From the NCBI RefSeq assembly GCF_014859565.1, contig NZ_JACUUA010000001.1, positions 43,427 to 107,426 of the forward strand: a stretch of 64,000 nucleotides of DNA. The letters run 5' to 3'. Below are positions 32,098 through 42,855 of this stretch, piece after piece. Position numbers and translations under genes: made by a program. Numbering within the stretch: position 1 is the stretch's first letter; every line of letters starts with the position of its first letter. The stretch comes from Marinospirillum sp. GTDB lineage: Bacteria > Pseudomonadota > Gammaproteobacteria > Pseudomonadales > Halomonadaceae. Below the pieces are notes generated by a model that ran no database searches, was not told where the DNA came from, and saw only the letters and a list, made by a program, of their open reading frames with translations.

Positions 32098-33642
32098 ATG
32101 CAGCAACTGAATCCATCCGAGATCAGTGACATTATCAAGAAGCGCATCGGTAACTTGGATGTCACTTCGAAAGCCCAAAACGAGGGCACCATTGTGAGCG
32201 TTGCTGACGGTATCGTGAAAATTCACGGCCTCGGTGATGTCATGTATGGCGAAATGATAGAATTTGAACAGGGCGCTTTTGGTATGGCCCTGAACCTGGA
32301 ACGTGACTCCGTAGGTGTGGTAGTACTGGGTGATTATCTCGGTCTGGCTGAAGGCCAGTCTGCCCGTTGTACTGGCCGTATCCTGGAAGTACCCGTCGGT
32401 GAAGAACTGCTGGGTCGAGTTGTAGACGCACTGGGTAACCCGATTGATGGCAAAGGCCCGATTGAAGCCAAACAGACCGATGCGGTCGAAAAGGTTGCAC
32501 CGGGTGTTATCTGGCGTAAAAGTGTAGACCAACCTCTACAGACCGGTTACAAGGCGATTGACGCCATGGTACCGGTTGGTCGTGGTCAGCGTGAGCTGAT
32601 TATCGGTGACCGCCAGATCGGTAAAACTGCTGTTGCAGTTGATGCCATCATCAACCAGAAAAGTTCTGGTGTTAAGTGTATCTATGTTGCCATTGGTCAG
32701 AAACAGTCGACCATTGCCAACGTAGTACGCAAACTGGAAGAGCACGGTGCTCTGGCTCACACCATTGTGGTGGTGGCCTCTGCTTCCGAAGCAGCTGCAC
32801 TGCAGTTCATTGCTCCTTACTCCGGTTGCACCATGGGTGAATACTTCCGCGATCGCGGACAGGACGCCCTGATTGTCTATGATGACCTGACCAAGCAGGC
32901 CTGGGCTTATCGCCAGATCTCCCTGCTGCTGAAGCGTCCACCCGGACGTGAAGCTTACCCAGGTGACGTTTTTTATCTGCACTCACGTCTGCTGGAACGC
33001 GCTTCCCGCGTCAGTGAGGAGTATGTAGAGAAGTTCACCAACGGTGAAGTCAAAGGAAAAACCGGTTCGCTGACGGCTCTGCCAATCATCGAAACCCAAG
33101 GTGGTGACGTATCCGCGTTTGTACCGACCAACGTAATCTCCATTACCGACGGTCAGATCTTCGTGGAAACCAACCTGTTCAACTCAGGCATCCGTCCTGC
33201 AATGAACGCCGGTGTTTCTGTATCCCGTGTTGGTGGTGCAGCTCAGACCAAGATCATCAAGAAACTGGGCGGTGGTATCCGTCTGGCTCTGGCTCAGTAT
33301 CGTGAGCTGGCAGCCTTCTCCCAGTTTGCTTCTGATCTGGACGAAGCGACCCGCAAACAACTGGAACATGGTCAGCGTGTTACTGAGCTGATGAAGCAGA
33401 ACCAGTACAGCCCGATGAGCATTGCTGATATGGGTGTATCTCTGTTTGCAGCGGAAAACCATTTCCTGGATGACATCGAAGTCAGCAAGATCCTGCCTTT
33501 TGAAAAGGCTCTGCACGCTTACATGAACAGTGAGCACGCAGCCCTGATCAAGCAGATCAATGACAGCGGTGATTTCAGCAAGGAAATCGAAGCGGCCCTC
33601 AAATCTGCTGTTGAGCAGTTTAAGGCCACCCAGTCCTGGTAA
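32098..33642 (+). CDS. atpA: F1Fo ATP synthase subunit alpha
   Basis: 514 aa non-catalytic nucleotide-binding F1 subunit. [14 protein letters not shown] at the N-terminus, Walker [34 protein letters not shown], and the arginine-finger region [10 protein letters not shown] are all present. Standard length. Confidence 0.98.
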   Translation: MQQLNPSEISDIIKKRIGNLDVTSKAQNEGTIVSVADGIVKIHGLGDVMYGEMIEFEQGAFGMALNLERDSVGVVVLGDYLGLAEGQSARCTGRILEVPVGEELLGRVVDALGNPIDGKGPIEAKQTDAVEKVAPGVIWRKSVDQPLQTGYKAIDAMVPVGRGQRELIIGDRQIGKTAVAVDAIINQKSSGVKCIYVAIGQKQSTIANVVRKLEEHGALAHTIVVVASASEAAALQFIAPYSGCTMGEYFRDRGQDALIVYDDLTKQAWAYRQISLLLKRPPGREAYPGDVFYLHSRLLERASRVSEEYVEKFTNGEVKGKTGSLTALPIIETQGGDVSAFVPTNVISITDGQIFVETNLFNSGIRPAMNAGVSVSRVGGAAQTKIIKKLGGGIRLALAQYRELAAFSQFASDLDEATRKQLEHGQRVTELMKQNQYSPMSIADMGVSLFAAENHFLDDIEVSKILPFEKALHAYMNSEHAALIKQINDSGDFSKEIEAALKSAVEQFKATQSW

Positions 33643-33687
33643 GTACTGCAGAACCGGTCGATGTTTAATCAACCGGTTCAGGTACTT
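33641..33687 (+). other. Intercistronic stem-loop between atpA and atpG
   Basis: A long imperfect stem: AAGTACTG-C-AGAACCGGT (from 33641) with ACCGGTTC-A-GGTACTT (33672-33687). It begins at the atpA stop and leaves the atpG ribosome-binding site (near 33697) free. Confidence 0.55.
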
Positions 33688-33710
33688 GTTGGCTAAGAAG
33701 GCGAAAGCGT

Positions 33711-34583
33711 ATGGCAGTCGGAAAAGAGATCCGCTCCCAGATTGGGAGTATCAAGAATACGCAGAAAATCACCAGCGCCATGCAAATGGTTGCTGCGTCG
33801 AAAATGCGTAAAGCACAGGATCGCATGGCCGCCAGCCACCCTTATGCCACCCAGATCAGAAAAGTGGTCAGCCATATTGCTGAATCAACTCCGGAGTACC
33901 GTCACAGTTACATGCAGGATCGTGACGTAAAACGGGTTGGTTTTATTGTTGTTTCTACCGATCGCGGCTTGTGCGGTGGCTTGAACATTAACCTGTTCAA
34001 AGCTGCTGTAAAAGAAGTGATGGATTGGAAAAACAAAGGCGCAGAAATTGATATCTGTGCCATCGGCAGCAAGGCTGGCGGCTTCTTCCGTCGTTATGGC
34101 GGAAGTCTGGTGGCTGCCAAGAGCGGGCTGGGTGATGCGCCCAAAGCGAATGAGCTGGTGGGTAGTGTCAAGGTCATGCTGGATGCCTATGAAGAAGGCA
34201 AAATTGATCGGCTTTATGTGGTGTACAACGAGTTTATCAACACCATGAGTCAAAAGCCGCTCATCCAGCAGCTGTTACCCCTGGAAGCTGAAGCAGAGCA
34301 AGAAAGCGACAAGAGCAAGGTGGCTGGTTGGGACTACATCTATGAACCGGATCCCAGAGTCCTTCTGGATAGTTTGTTGGTCAGGTACATTGAGTCCCAG
34401 GTTTATCAGGCTGTTGTTGAGAACATTGCCTGTGAGCAGTCTGCGCGTATGGTTGCGATGAAAAGCGCAACAGACAACGCTGGCGACTTCATTAGTGAGT
34501 TGCAGCTTGTTTACAACAAAGCACGTCAGGCAGCAATCACACAGGAAATCGCCGAAATTTGTGGCGGTGCTGCAGCGATCTGA
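33711..34583 (+). CDS. atpG: F1Fo ATP synthase subunit gamma
   Basis: 290 aa central rotor shaft. The N-terminal [20 protein letters not shown] and C-terminal [21 protein letters not shown] coiled-coil helices are diagnostic; the central [13 protein letters not shown] is also conserved. Confidence 0.97.
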   Translation: MAVGKEIRSQIGSIKNTQKITSAMQMVAASKMRKAQDRMAASHPYATQIRKVVSHIAESTPEYRHSYMQDRDVKRVGFIVVSTDRGLCGGLNINLFKAAVKEVMDWKNKGAEIDICAIGSKAGGFFRRYGGSLVAAKSGLGDAPKANELVGSVKVMLDAYEEGKIDRLYVVYNEFINTMSQKPLIQQLLPLEAEAEQESDKSKVAGWDYIYEPDPRVLLDSLLVRYIESQVYQAVVENIACEQSARMVAMKSATDNAGDFISELQLVYNKARQAAITQEIAEICGGAAAI

Positions 34584-34589
34584 TCAGTG

Positions 34590-34611
34590 CCTCCGCAAAT
34601 AATTGCGGGGG
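34590..34611 (+). other. Intercistronic stem-loop between atpG and atpD
   Basis: CCTCCGCAA pairs with TTGCGGGGG around ATAA (34599-34602); followed by GTTAAAAAGG rather than a T-run. Confidence 0.55.
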
Positions 34612-34624
34612 TTAAAAAGGGTAG

Positions 34625-36037
<1,413 letters not shown>

Positions 36038-36067
36038 GGCTGACGGGATAACCCAAGGGGGAGACCC

Positions 36068-36493
36068 ATGGCGATGACAATGCATTGCAATGTTGTCAGT
36101 GCTGAAAAGAAACTGTTTGATGGCCGTGTGGAGCTGGTTGTAGCTTCGGGTGTCATGGGTGAGCTGGGCATTCTGCCTGGTCACACCCCGCTGTTGACCG
36201 AGCTTAAACCTGGCACTATTAAGGTCAAAAAACAGAATGGTGAAGAAGAGCTGATTTATGTTTCCAGTGGTTTCCTGGAAGTGCAGCCGGGTACAGTGAC
36301 CGTATTGGCAGATTCTGCTGAACGTGCGGCCAATCTGGACGAGGCAGCAGCCAAGGAAGCAATGGAAGCAGCCAAGCGTGCCATGGACGACAAGAGCAGC
36401 GAGATGGAATTTGCTCAGGCGGCTGCCATGCTGGCTCAAGCTGCAGCTCAGCTTCAGACCATTCAGCAACTGCGCAAAAAGCTGGGTCGTTAA
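36068..36493 (+). CDS. atpC: F1Fo ATP synthase subunit epsilon
   Basis: 141 aa. N-terminal beta-sandwich ([34 protein letters not shown]) and a C-terminal two-helix arm rich in Ala/Gln/Glu that can inhibit ATP hydrolysis. Last gene of the operon; a terminator follows after 70 bp. Confidence 0.96.
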   Translation: MAMTMHCNVVSAEKKLFDGRVELVVASGVMGELGILPGHTPLLTELKPGTIKVKKQNGEEELIYVSSGFLEVQPGTVTVLADSAERAANLDEAAAKEAMEAAKRAMDDKSSEMEFAQAAAMLAQAAAQLQTIQQLRKKLGR

Positions 36494-36564
36494 TCCTTAT
36501 TCGATTAAACGGCATCAGTGGTGTGATCTTAAATGTGTGGCCTTAATAAAAAAGTGTCGCACTG

Positions 36565-36595
36565 AAAAAAAGGCGGCTTAGTGCCGCCTTTTTTA
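36565..36595 (+). terminator. Rho-independent terminator of the atp operon
   Basis: AAAAAAAGGCGGC (from 36565) pairs with GCCGCCTTTTTT (36583-36594), loop TTAGT. A-run plus T-run; strong in the plus direction. Confidence 0.88.
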
Positions 36596-36637
36596 ATTTG
36601 TTTCCTTGTTGAAGTACCTCTGCAGGAGAGGCTGCCA

Positions 36638-37993
36638 ATGAGCGAAGAAAAAACCAGCCCAACAGCTGAAAAACAGCTGGAAATACCCTTGCCGGGAGAA
36701 TCCGGCTGGCGATTTGCCCAAGCCAGCCAACAAGCGGTGGATGTGGCAGAAGAGTTAAGTCATCTTTCAACACCGGAATTGATAGTCGGTTGTCTTGATC
36801 TGTTACCACTGGTACGTCGTGCCGAAATTTTTGATTATCTTCCTGAGGGTGTTCAGGAAGAAGTCGCAGCCGCATGCAGCATAGATTCCCTGATGGAGCT
36901 GCTGGAAGAGTTACCGGCGGATAGTGCTACCGATCTGTTTGCACTGCTTAGCCCGGAACAACAAACTGATCTGCTGAAAGACCTGCCAGCACGTAATCGT
37001 GCAGCACTGGAGCACCTTTCACGTTACCCGGAAGGCACTGCTGGTGCATTAATGACCACAGAAATGTCCCTGTTACCAACCGGTATCAATGTACAGCGAG
37101 CACTGGAAATCCTGCGTCGCACGGCGCCGGGATCAGAGACCATTTATCACACCTATGTGGTTGATCCACGTCACCGCCTGGTGGGTGTGGTTTCACTGCG
37201 ACAGCTGATTCTTGCCAATCCGCGTGCCACCATAGATCAACTGATGACAGAAGATCTGGTCACCAGCCTGCCCGATACCGATCAGGAAGAAGTAACCCGC
37301 CTGATCAGCCGTTATGACTTATTGGCCTTGCCGGTGGTGGATGAACATCAACGGCTGCTGGGCATTGTCACTTATGACGATGCGATGGACGTGGCGGAAG
37401 AAGAAGCGACCGAAGATATCCACAAGGGCGCCAGTATTGCACCCTTAGAAGAAGGCCTGCTGCGCACTAGCCTGTTTGATCTGTACCGCAGCCGAATCTT
37501 CTGGTTGATCCTGCTGATTTTTGCCAACCTGATTTCCGGTGCCGGTATTTTATATTATGAGGACACTATTGCCGCTCACGTGGTACTGGTGTTTTTTCTA
37601 CCATTGCTGATTGGCAGTGGTGGTAATGCCGGTTCTCAGGCATCCACCCTGATGGTTCGTGGTCTGGCAACAGGTGATGTTGGATTAGGAGACTGGACAC
37701 GGCTGCTGGTTAGAGAGCTGCTGGTTGCCGGTGCGCTGGGTCTGACCATGGCTATTGCTGTTTCCCCAATTGGAATCTTCCGTGGTGGTCTGGATATTGC
37801 CATGGTGGTTGGCATGAGCATGATCATTATTGTGCTGGTTGGCAGCATGATTGGCATGAGCCTGCCCTTTTTGTTACACAGGCTTAACTGGGACCCGGCC
37901 ACCGCTTCTGCCCCGCTGGTGACCACCCTTGCGGATGCGGGTGGAGTCATCACCTATTTTGCTCTGGCGACCTGGTTGCTTGGTCTTTACTGA
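36638..37993 (+). CDS. mgtE: Magnesium transporter MgtE, copy 1
   Basis: 451 aa Mg2+ channel/transporter. Cytoplasmic N domain (about 1-130, LLEELPADSATDLFALLSP), tandem CBS domains (about 130-260, with YHTYVVDPRHRLVGVV and YDLLALPVVDEHQRLLGIV), a connecting helix and five membrane helices with the pore motif GNAGSQASTLMVRGLATGD. The start is the ATG at 36638 preceded by CAGGAGAGG; the open frame to 36581 runs through the atp terminator. It is first of four tightly spaced genes that end with a second mgtE. Confidence 0.94.
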   Translation: MSEEKTSPTAEKQLEIPLPGESGWRFAQASQQAVDVAEELSHLSTPELIVGCLDLLPLVRRAEIFDYLPEGVQEEVAAACSIDSLMELLEELPADSATDLFALLSPEQQTDLLKDLPARNRAALEHLSRYPEGTAGALMTTEMSLLPTGINVQRALEILRRTAPGSETIYHTYVVDPRHRLVGVVSLRQLILANPRATIDQLMTEDLVTSLPDTDQEEVTRLISRYDLLALPVVDEHQRLLGIVTYDDAMDVAEEEATEDIHKGASIAPLEEGLLRTSLFDLYRSRIFWLILLIFANLISGAGILYYEDTIAAHVVLVFFLPLLIGSGGNAGSQASTLMVRGLATGDVGLGDWTRLLVRELLVAGALGLTMAIAVSPIGIFRGGLDIAMVVGMSMIIIVLVGSMIGMSLPFLLHRLNWDPATASAPLVTTLADAGGVITYFALATWLLGLY

Positions 37994-38012
37994 TTGATGA
38001 GGTGATATTTAG

Positions 38013-38810
38013 ATGGATTGGCTGCAACTGATTGTTTTATCGCTGGTGCAGGGCTTGACAGAGTTCTTGCCTATTTCCAGCTCTGCCCATTTGATACTGG
38101 TGCCCCTGTTTACCAGTTGGCAAGATCAAGGACTGGCTTTTGATGTTGCCTTGCACCTTGGCAGCCTGAGTGCGGTGATCCTGTATTTTCGTCAGGATCT
38201 GATTCGTATGGTACGCAGCTGGACAGGTTCTCTGGTCACCCGCAAGCTGGATGAAGATTCCAAACTGGCCTGGGCAGTGCTACTGGGTACTTTACCAGTA
38301 GGTTTAGCAGGGCTTTTACTCAAGGGCTGGATTGAAACTGAACTACGTGGCCCAGTTATCATGGCTTGGTCATTGATTAGTTTTGGTCTGTTGCTGGGTT
38401 ATGCCGACTGGAAAAACAAAGGCGGACGCAGTGAGTACCAGATGAACTGGAAAGATGTTGCCATGATCGCTTTTGCTCAGGCCTTGGCATTAATTCCTGG
38501 TACATCCCGCTCTGGTATCACCATCACTGCTGCTTTGTTGATGGGTTTAAGTCGTGAGGGTGCAGCACGTTTTTCGTTTTTGTTGTCTATCCCGGTGATC
38601 ACTCTGGCTGGAATGTTAGAAGTCCACGGCCTGTTGCAACAGACAACAGCAGTGAACTGGGGTGAAATCTTCTGGGGTGCAGTTTTTTCGGGCATTAGTG
38701 CTTACCTGTGTATTCACTACTTTCTGGTTTTTATCAAAAAAATTGGGATGCAGCCTTTTGTCATTTACCGGGTGCTGCTGGGTTTGCTGCTGTTGTACTT
38801 TTTCTGGTAA
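38013..38810 (+). CDS. uppP: Undecaprenyl-diphosphatase UppP (BacA family)
   Basis: 265 aa membrane phosphatase that recycles undecaprenyl diphosphate, the lipid carrier for peptidoglycan and O-antigen. Motifs are QGLTEFLPISSSAHLIL (catalytic Glu/Ser region) near the N-terminus and LIPGTSRSGITITAALLMG with the active-site Arg. About eight hydrophobic segments. 19 bp after mgtE copy 1. Confidence 0.95.
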   Translation: MDWLQLIVLSLVQGLTEFLPISSSAHLILVPLFTSWQDQGLAFDVALHLGSLSAVILYFRQDLIRMVRSWTGSLVTRKLDEDSKLAWAVLLGTLPVGLAGLLLKGWIETELRGPVIMAWSLISFGLLLGYADWKNKGGRSEYQMNWKDVAMIAFAQALALIPGTSRSGITITAALLMGLSREGAARFSFLLSIPVITLAGMLEVHGLLQQTTAVNWGEIFWGAVFSGISAYLCIHYFLVFIKKIGMQPFVIYRVLLGLLLLYFFW

Positions 38811-38822
38811 CAGGACGGATTG

Positions 38823-39887
38823 ATGATGATGCAAAAAATGAAACAAAGATGGGTTTATTCACTGGTTTTGTTGTTGGTTTTTATCCTGATGGCAGGTTGC
38901 AGCAGCGAGCCTGAAAAGCAACCGGTACGCCTGCAAGGGCAGATTTTTGGGACCTTCTGGTTGGCAACCTTTCCTGATGACTGGTCTGCAGAGCAGGTCA
39001 AACAACTGGATGCGGGTATCAGGAGGGAGCTGGATAAAGTGAATGCTTCCATGTCCACTTATAAAAAAGATTCGGAACTGAACCAGTTTAATGCTGCTCC
39101 ACTGGAACAGTGGGTAGAACTATCACCAGAACTGTTTGAAGTGCTCAGTCTCAGTCAGGCCATAGCCCGATTCAGCAGCGGTGCTTTTGATGTGACGGTG
39201 GGTGGGTTAGTTAACCTCTGGAACTTTGGGCCGGAAGCCAGGCCAGAAACAATTCCTGATCCGGAATTGTTAAACCAGCGGTTAGAACAGGCAGGTTATC
39301 AGTACCTGCAGCTGGATGCAGAGCGTTTGCAAGCAAGGCGTATGAAAGATAGTTATATTGATCTTTCAGGTATTGCCAAGGGTTATGCCGTGGATCAGGT
39401 TGCCAACTGGTTAAAAGCTCAGGGTGTGGAAAACTTTTTGTTGAATATTGGTGGTGATTTGATTGTTTCTGGCGAACGACACAAGGATCAGCCCTGGAGA
39501 ATTGGTGTTGAAACACCGGATGAAAGTATGCAGGTAGCGCACCATATTTTACCTGTATCGAATGTTTCCGTAGCAACATCAGGAGATTACCGCAATTTTT
39601 ATGTTGTTGATGGTCGCCGCATGTCGCATACCATCAATCCAAAAACCGGGGAGCCAGTGGATCACCATCTGGCATCAGTAACGGTATTGCACCCCAGTAA
39701 TGCCATTGCAGATGCCTGGGCAACAGCTTTGATGGTGATGGGCGCAGAATCAGCTCTGCAGCTGGCAAACCGTGAAGGCCTCGAAGTCCTGTTGATCAGC
39801 CGGGAAAATGATCAGTGGAAAAGCTGGCTTTCCGAATCAATGAAACAACGACTTGGATCTGACCTGACAGTAAAAATTCTCCGTTAA
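38823..39887 (+). CDS. apbE: FAD:protein FMN transferase ApbE, lipoprotein
   Basis: 354 aa. Covalently attaches FMN to threonine residues of partner proteins such as NqrB/NqrC or RnfG/D. The signal peptide ends in the lipobox LMAGC, so it is anchored in the periplasm-facing membrane. Family motifs are DLSGIAKGYAVDQVA (FAD/metal site), NIGGDL, ATSGDYRNF and HTINPKTGEPV. Starts at ATG 38823 (three ATGs in a row; a TTG precedes). No Nqr or Rnf genes are in the window, so its flavoprotein target is elsewhere. Confidence 0.94.
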   Translation: MMMQKMKQRWVYSLVLLLVFILMAGCSSEPEKQPVRLQGQIFGTFWLATFPDDWSAEQVKQLDAGIRRELDKVNASMSTYKKDSELNQFNAAPLEQWVELSPELFEVLSLSQAIARFSSGAFDVTVGGLVNLWNFGPEARPETIPDPELLNQRLEQAGYQYLQLDAERLQARRMKDSYIDLSGIAKGYAVDQVANWLKAQGVENFLLNIGGDLIVSGERHKDQPWRIGVETPDESMQVAHHILPVSNVSVATSGDYRNFYVVDGRRMSHTINPKTGEPVDHHLASVTVLHPSNAIADAWATALMVMGAESALQLANREGLEVLLISRENDQWKSWLSESMKQRLGSDLTVKILR

Positions 39888-39915
39888 AACCGTCATTTTT
39901 AATTAGGGGGTGAGC

Positions 39916-41265
39916 ATGATTTATGAAGAACTCGCCAGTGCACTCTACGTTGCCATGGAGAGGTCAGACACTTTAGCCATAGAGCAGCTGATTGCTGAAA
40001 TGCAGCCAGCGGATCTGGCTGAGTTTGTCCGTCATCAGACCATCGATGCAACCCTTAAGTTGCTCACCCACCTGCCCATCGAACAACGTGCCGAAGCCTT
40101 TGGTTATCTTGAAGTGGATACCCAGTGTGAGCTGGCAGAAAATATGACCGAAGAGGGTCTGTCACAACTTTTTGTCCACATGAACTCGGACGAACGTGCT
40201 GACCTTTTTAATGAGTTATCAGAAGATCGCCAGCAAGGCATTCTGCGCCGTATGGCAAAAGAAGAACGGGAAGATATCCGTCGGTTGGCCAGTTATGAAG
40301 AAGGCACCACCGGTGCGGTCATGACCAGTGATTATGTTACGGTTCCAGCAGGTGTCTCTGTCAGTCGGGCGCTGGATATTGTGCGCCAAACCGCCCCAAA
40401 TGCGGAAACCATCTACCAGGTTTATATACTGGATGAACACCAGAAGCTGGTGGGTACCCTGTCGTTACGACAGTTGATACTGGCACGCCCGGAAGCCGGT
40501 GTTGACCTGTTAATGACCACTGAGTTGGTCAGTATTAATGCCTCAGAAAAACAGGAAGAAGCCTCACGCCTGATCAGCCGTTATGACCTGCTGGCACTGC
40601 CGGTGGTGGATGATGAAAACCGTTTGATCGGGATAGTCACCTACGATGACGCCATGGACGTGGCAGAAGAAGAGGCCACAGAAGATATTCACAAGAGTGC
40701 TTCGGTCGGGCCATTGGATGATGGTTTTGGCAAGGCCAAAATCAGTAATCTTTATCGTCGACGGGTGAACTGGCTGGTATTGCTGGTGTTTGCCAACATC
40801 CTCTCCGGTGCCGGTATCGCTTTTTATGAAGAAATCATTGAAGCTTATGTGGTGCTGGTTTTTTTCCTACCCTTGCTGGTTGCCAGCGGTGGTAACGCCG
40901 GTTCACAGGCATCCACCCTGATGATCCGTGGTCTGGCAACCGGGGATGTCAGTGCCAGAGACTGGGGTAAACTTCTGAGCCGAGAGTTAATTGTTTCTGC
41001 ATCTCTGGGATTAACCATGGCTGCCACTATTGCTGGCATCGGATTCTGGCGCGGTGGAATGGATATCGCTCAGGTAGTGGCCTACAGCATGTTTGTTATT
41101 GTAGTGGTTGGCAGCCTGATTGGGATGAGTCTGCCTTTTCTACTCAACAAACTGGGATGGGACCCGGCAACCGCCAGCGGGCCGTTGGTGACTTCCATTG
41201 CCGATATTGTTGGTGTGCTGATTTATTTTGGTATTGCCACATCGCTACTGGATTTTGGACTCTGA
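39916..41265 (+). CDS. mgtE: Magnesium transporter MgtE, copy 2
   Basis: 449 aa, same layout as copy 1: N domain, two CBS domains (YQVYILDEHQKLVGTL, YDLLALPVVDDENRLIGIV), five membrane helices with GNAGSQASTLMIRGLATGD. The two copies are close through the CBS and membrane parts and differ most in the first 130 residues. ATG at 39916 follows AGGGGG by 5 nt. It converges on tal, 12 bp away, with no terminator hairpin seen between. Confidence 0.93.
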   Translation: MIYEELASALYVAMERSDTLAIEQLIAEMQPADLAEFVRHQTIDATLKLLTHLPIEQRAEAFGYLEVDTQCELAENMTEEGLSQLFVHMNSDERADLFNELSEDRQQGILRRMAKEEREDIRRLASYEEGTTGAVMTSDYVTVPAGVSVSRALDIVRQTAPNAETIYQVYILDEHQKLVGTLSLRQLILARPEAGVDLLMTTELVSINASEKQEEASRLISRYDLLALPVVDDENRLIGIVTYDDAMDVAEEEATEDIHKSASVGPLDDGFGKAKISNLYRRRVNWLVLLVFANILSGAGIAFYEEIIEAYVVLVFFLPLLVASGGNAGSQASTLMIRGLATGDVSARDWGKLLSRELIVSASLGLTMAATIAGIGFWRGGMDIAQVVAYSMFVIVVVGSLIGMSLPFLLNKLGWDPATASGPLVTSIADIVGVLIYFGIATSLLDFGL

Positions 41266-41277
41266 TCAGTACCTAAC

Positions 41278-42852
41278 TCACCTTAAAAAGTTGTGCATAA
41301 AAGCGGGATCAGCCAGTTGCTGACTGAGATTTTGAATATCACCAGCCAGAGGTCGATCATCTGTTAAGCCATCGGCAATTTTGCGTACCGCTTGGTACAA
41401 CTGGCTGGCGGATTGAGAAAAGCCTGCCGACTGACCACCCCTCAGCTCATAACCCTGGCTGAGAATCAGGCTTTCAATAGCCAGCAGTTCAGTCAATCGC
41501 TCCAGAGTGGTAACACAGCGCCGGGCCGCCAGAGTGCCCATAGTCACTACATCCTGATTATTGGCATTGGTGGCAATGGACTGAATACTGGCTGGGCTGG
41601 CTTGAGTGCGCATTTCCGCAACCAGAGCCGTAGCGGTGACCTGAGCACCCATAAAGCCACTGTGCAGGCCGTTGTTGTTACCGCGTAAAAAGGGTGGCAG
41701 TCCCTGATTCATACTGGGGTCAGTGATGCGGGCAATGCGTCTTTCACTGTGCACCGCCAGCGTGATCAGGGCGTTGTTCAAGGCATCGGCTGCCAAGGCA
41801 ACATGCTGGCCGAAAAAGTTACCACCATGCAGCACTTCCTGAGTCTCTGGCAGAAACAACGGGTTGTCGGTGACCGACCAGACTTCTCTTGCCACCACCT
41901 GATGATGAAAGTCCAGGGTGTCTTTAACGGCACCCAGATGCTGGGGTGCACAACGGAAGGTATAGGCATCCTGGGGTAAAGGTTGATTGTGTCGAGCTGT
42001 ACCGGCTGCCAGGTCTTGCGGCAAGCGTGGCGGTGGTTGTTCTACACCTTGCAAACGCTGGCTGTCGGCGCAGGCTTTTAGTAATGCTTCCTGCGCCCAA
42101 AGCTGACCCGGATGGGGACGCAGTTGTGCCAGCCCCGGTTGCAGGGCTTCCAAGTGGCCGTTCAGGAGTTCACCATAAAGTCCCGTCAGAGCAACCGAAA
42201 GCCGTAATAAACGCTCAGCCTGACAGGCATTCAGTGCAGCGATAGCGGTCATGGCCGAAGTGCCATTCACCAGCGCTAGGGCATCCTTACCTTGCGGATT
42301 CAAAGATTGAAGTTTGGCTTGCTGTAACGCCTGGAGTGCGGGCATGCTGGCATCTTTCAACCAGACTTCCCCCTGTCCCATTAAACCCAGAGTGATGTGA
42401 GCCAGAGGAGTCAGATCACCACTGGCTCCCACGGTGCCTATGGCTGGAACTTGAGGGATCAGGTCTTTTTCCAGACAGTCGAGTAATAGTTGCAGAGCTT
42501 CAGGGCGAATGGCGGAGTGGCCACGAGCCAGGGTCACGGCACGGGCGGCCATGATTGCCCGAACCTGTTGTTTTTTTAACAGCGGGCCGGTGCCGCTGGT
42601 CAAATGATGCACTAAACCCTGCTGTAGTTGTGCGGACGATTCGGTATCCACATAGGTATTGGCCAAGGGGCCATAACCGGTGGTGACCCCGTAAATTCTT
42701 CTTTTACCTGCAATTAGTTGATCGAGAAATTCGCGGCAACGAGTCACCGCCTGCCAATGAGGTTCGCTGAGTTCCAGCGTGGCACCCAGAGCAATGGCTT
42801 CCAGTTCTTCCAGAGTCAGACTGGTTTCTGCCTGCAGTTGTATCGTCTTCAT
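41278..42852 (-). CDS. tal: Tyrosine ammonia-lyase (PYP chromophore synthesis)
   Basis: 524 aa MIO-type aromatic amino acid lyase; deaminates L-tyrosine to p-coumaric acid. The MIO cofactor triad ASG is in GTVGASGDLTPLAH (residues 143-145); catalytic Tyr is in YGVTTGYGPLAN (about 60). The substrate-selectivity site reads VHHLTSG: the His83-Leu84 pair matches His89-Leu90 of Rhodobacter tyrosine ammonia-lyase, where the histidine recognises the tyrosine hydroxyl; histidine lyases (HutH) have Ser-His and PALs have Phe-Leu there. It follows pcl with a 3-bp gap and is on the same strand as pyp. No hut genes surround it, which argues against histidine degradation. Confidence 0.88.
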   Translation of the reverse strand: MKTIQLQAETSLTLEELEAIALGATLELSEPHWQAVTRCREFLDQLIAGKRRIYGVTTGYGPLANTYVDTESSAQLQQGLVHHLTSGTGPLLKKQQVRAIMAARAVTLARGHSAIRPEALQLLLDCLEKDLIPQVPAIGTVGASGDLTPLAHITLGLMGQGEVWLKDASMPALQALQQAKLQSLNPQGKDALALVNGTSAMTAIAALNACQAERLLRLSVALTGLYGELLNGHLEALQPGLAQLRPHPGQLWAQEALLKACADSQRLQGVEQPPPRLPQDLAAGTARHNQPLPQDAYTFRCAPQHLGAVKDTLDFHHQVVAREVWSVTDNPLFLPETQEVLHGGNFFGQHVALAADALNNALITLAVHSERRIARITDPSMNQGLPPFLRGNNNGLHSGFMGAQVTATALVAEMRTQASPASIQSIATNANNQDVVTMGTLAARRCVTTLERLTELLAIESLILSQGYELRGGQSAGFSQSASQLYQAVRKIADGLTDDRPLAGDIQNLSQQLADPAFMHNFLR

Positions 42853-42855
42853 TAA

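Noticed and set aside
41278..42852. Calling the lyase histidine ammonia-lyase (hutH)
   Set aside because: Selectivity residues are His-Leu as in tyrosine lyase, there are no hut neighbours, and pcl and pyp are linked.
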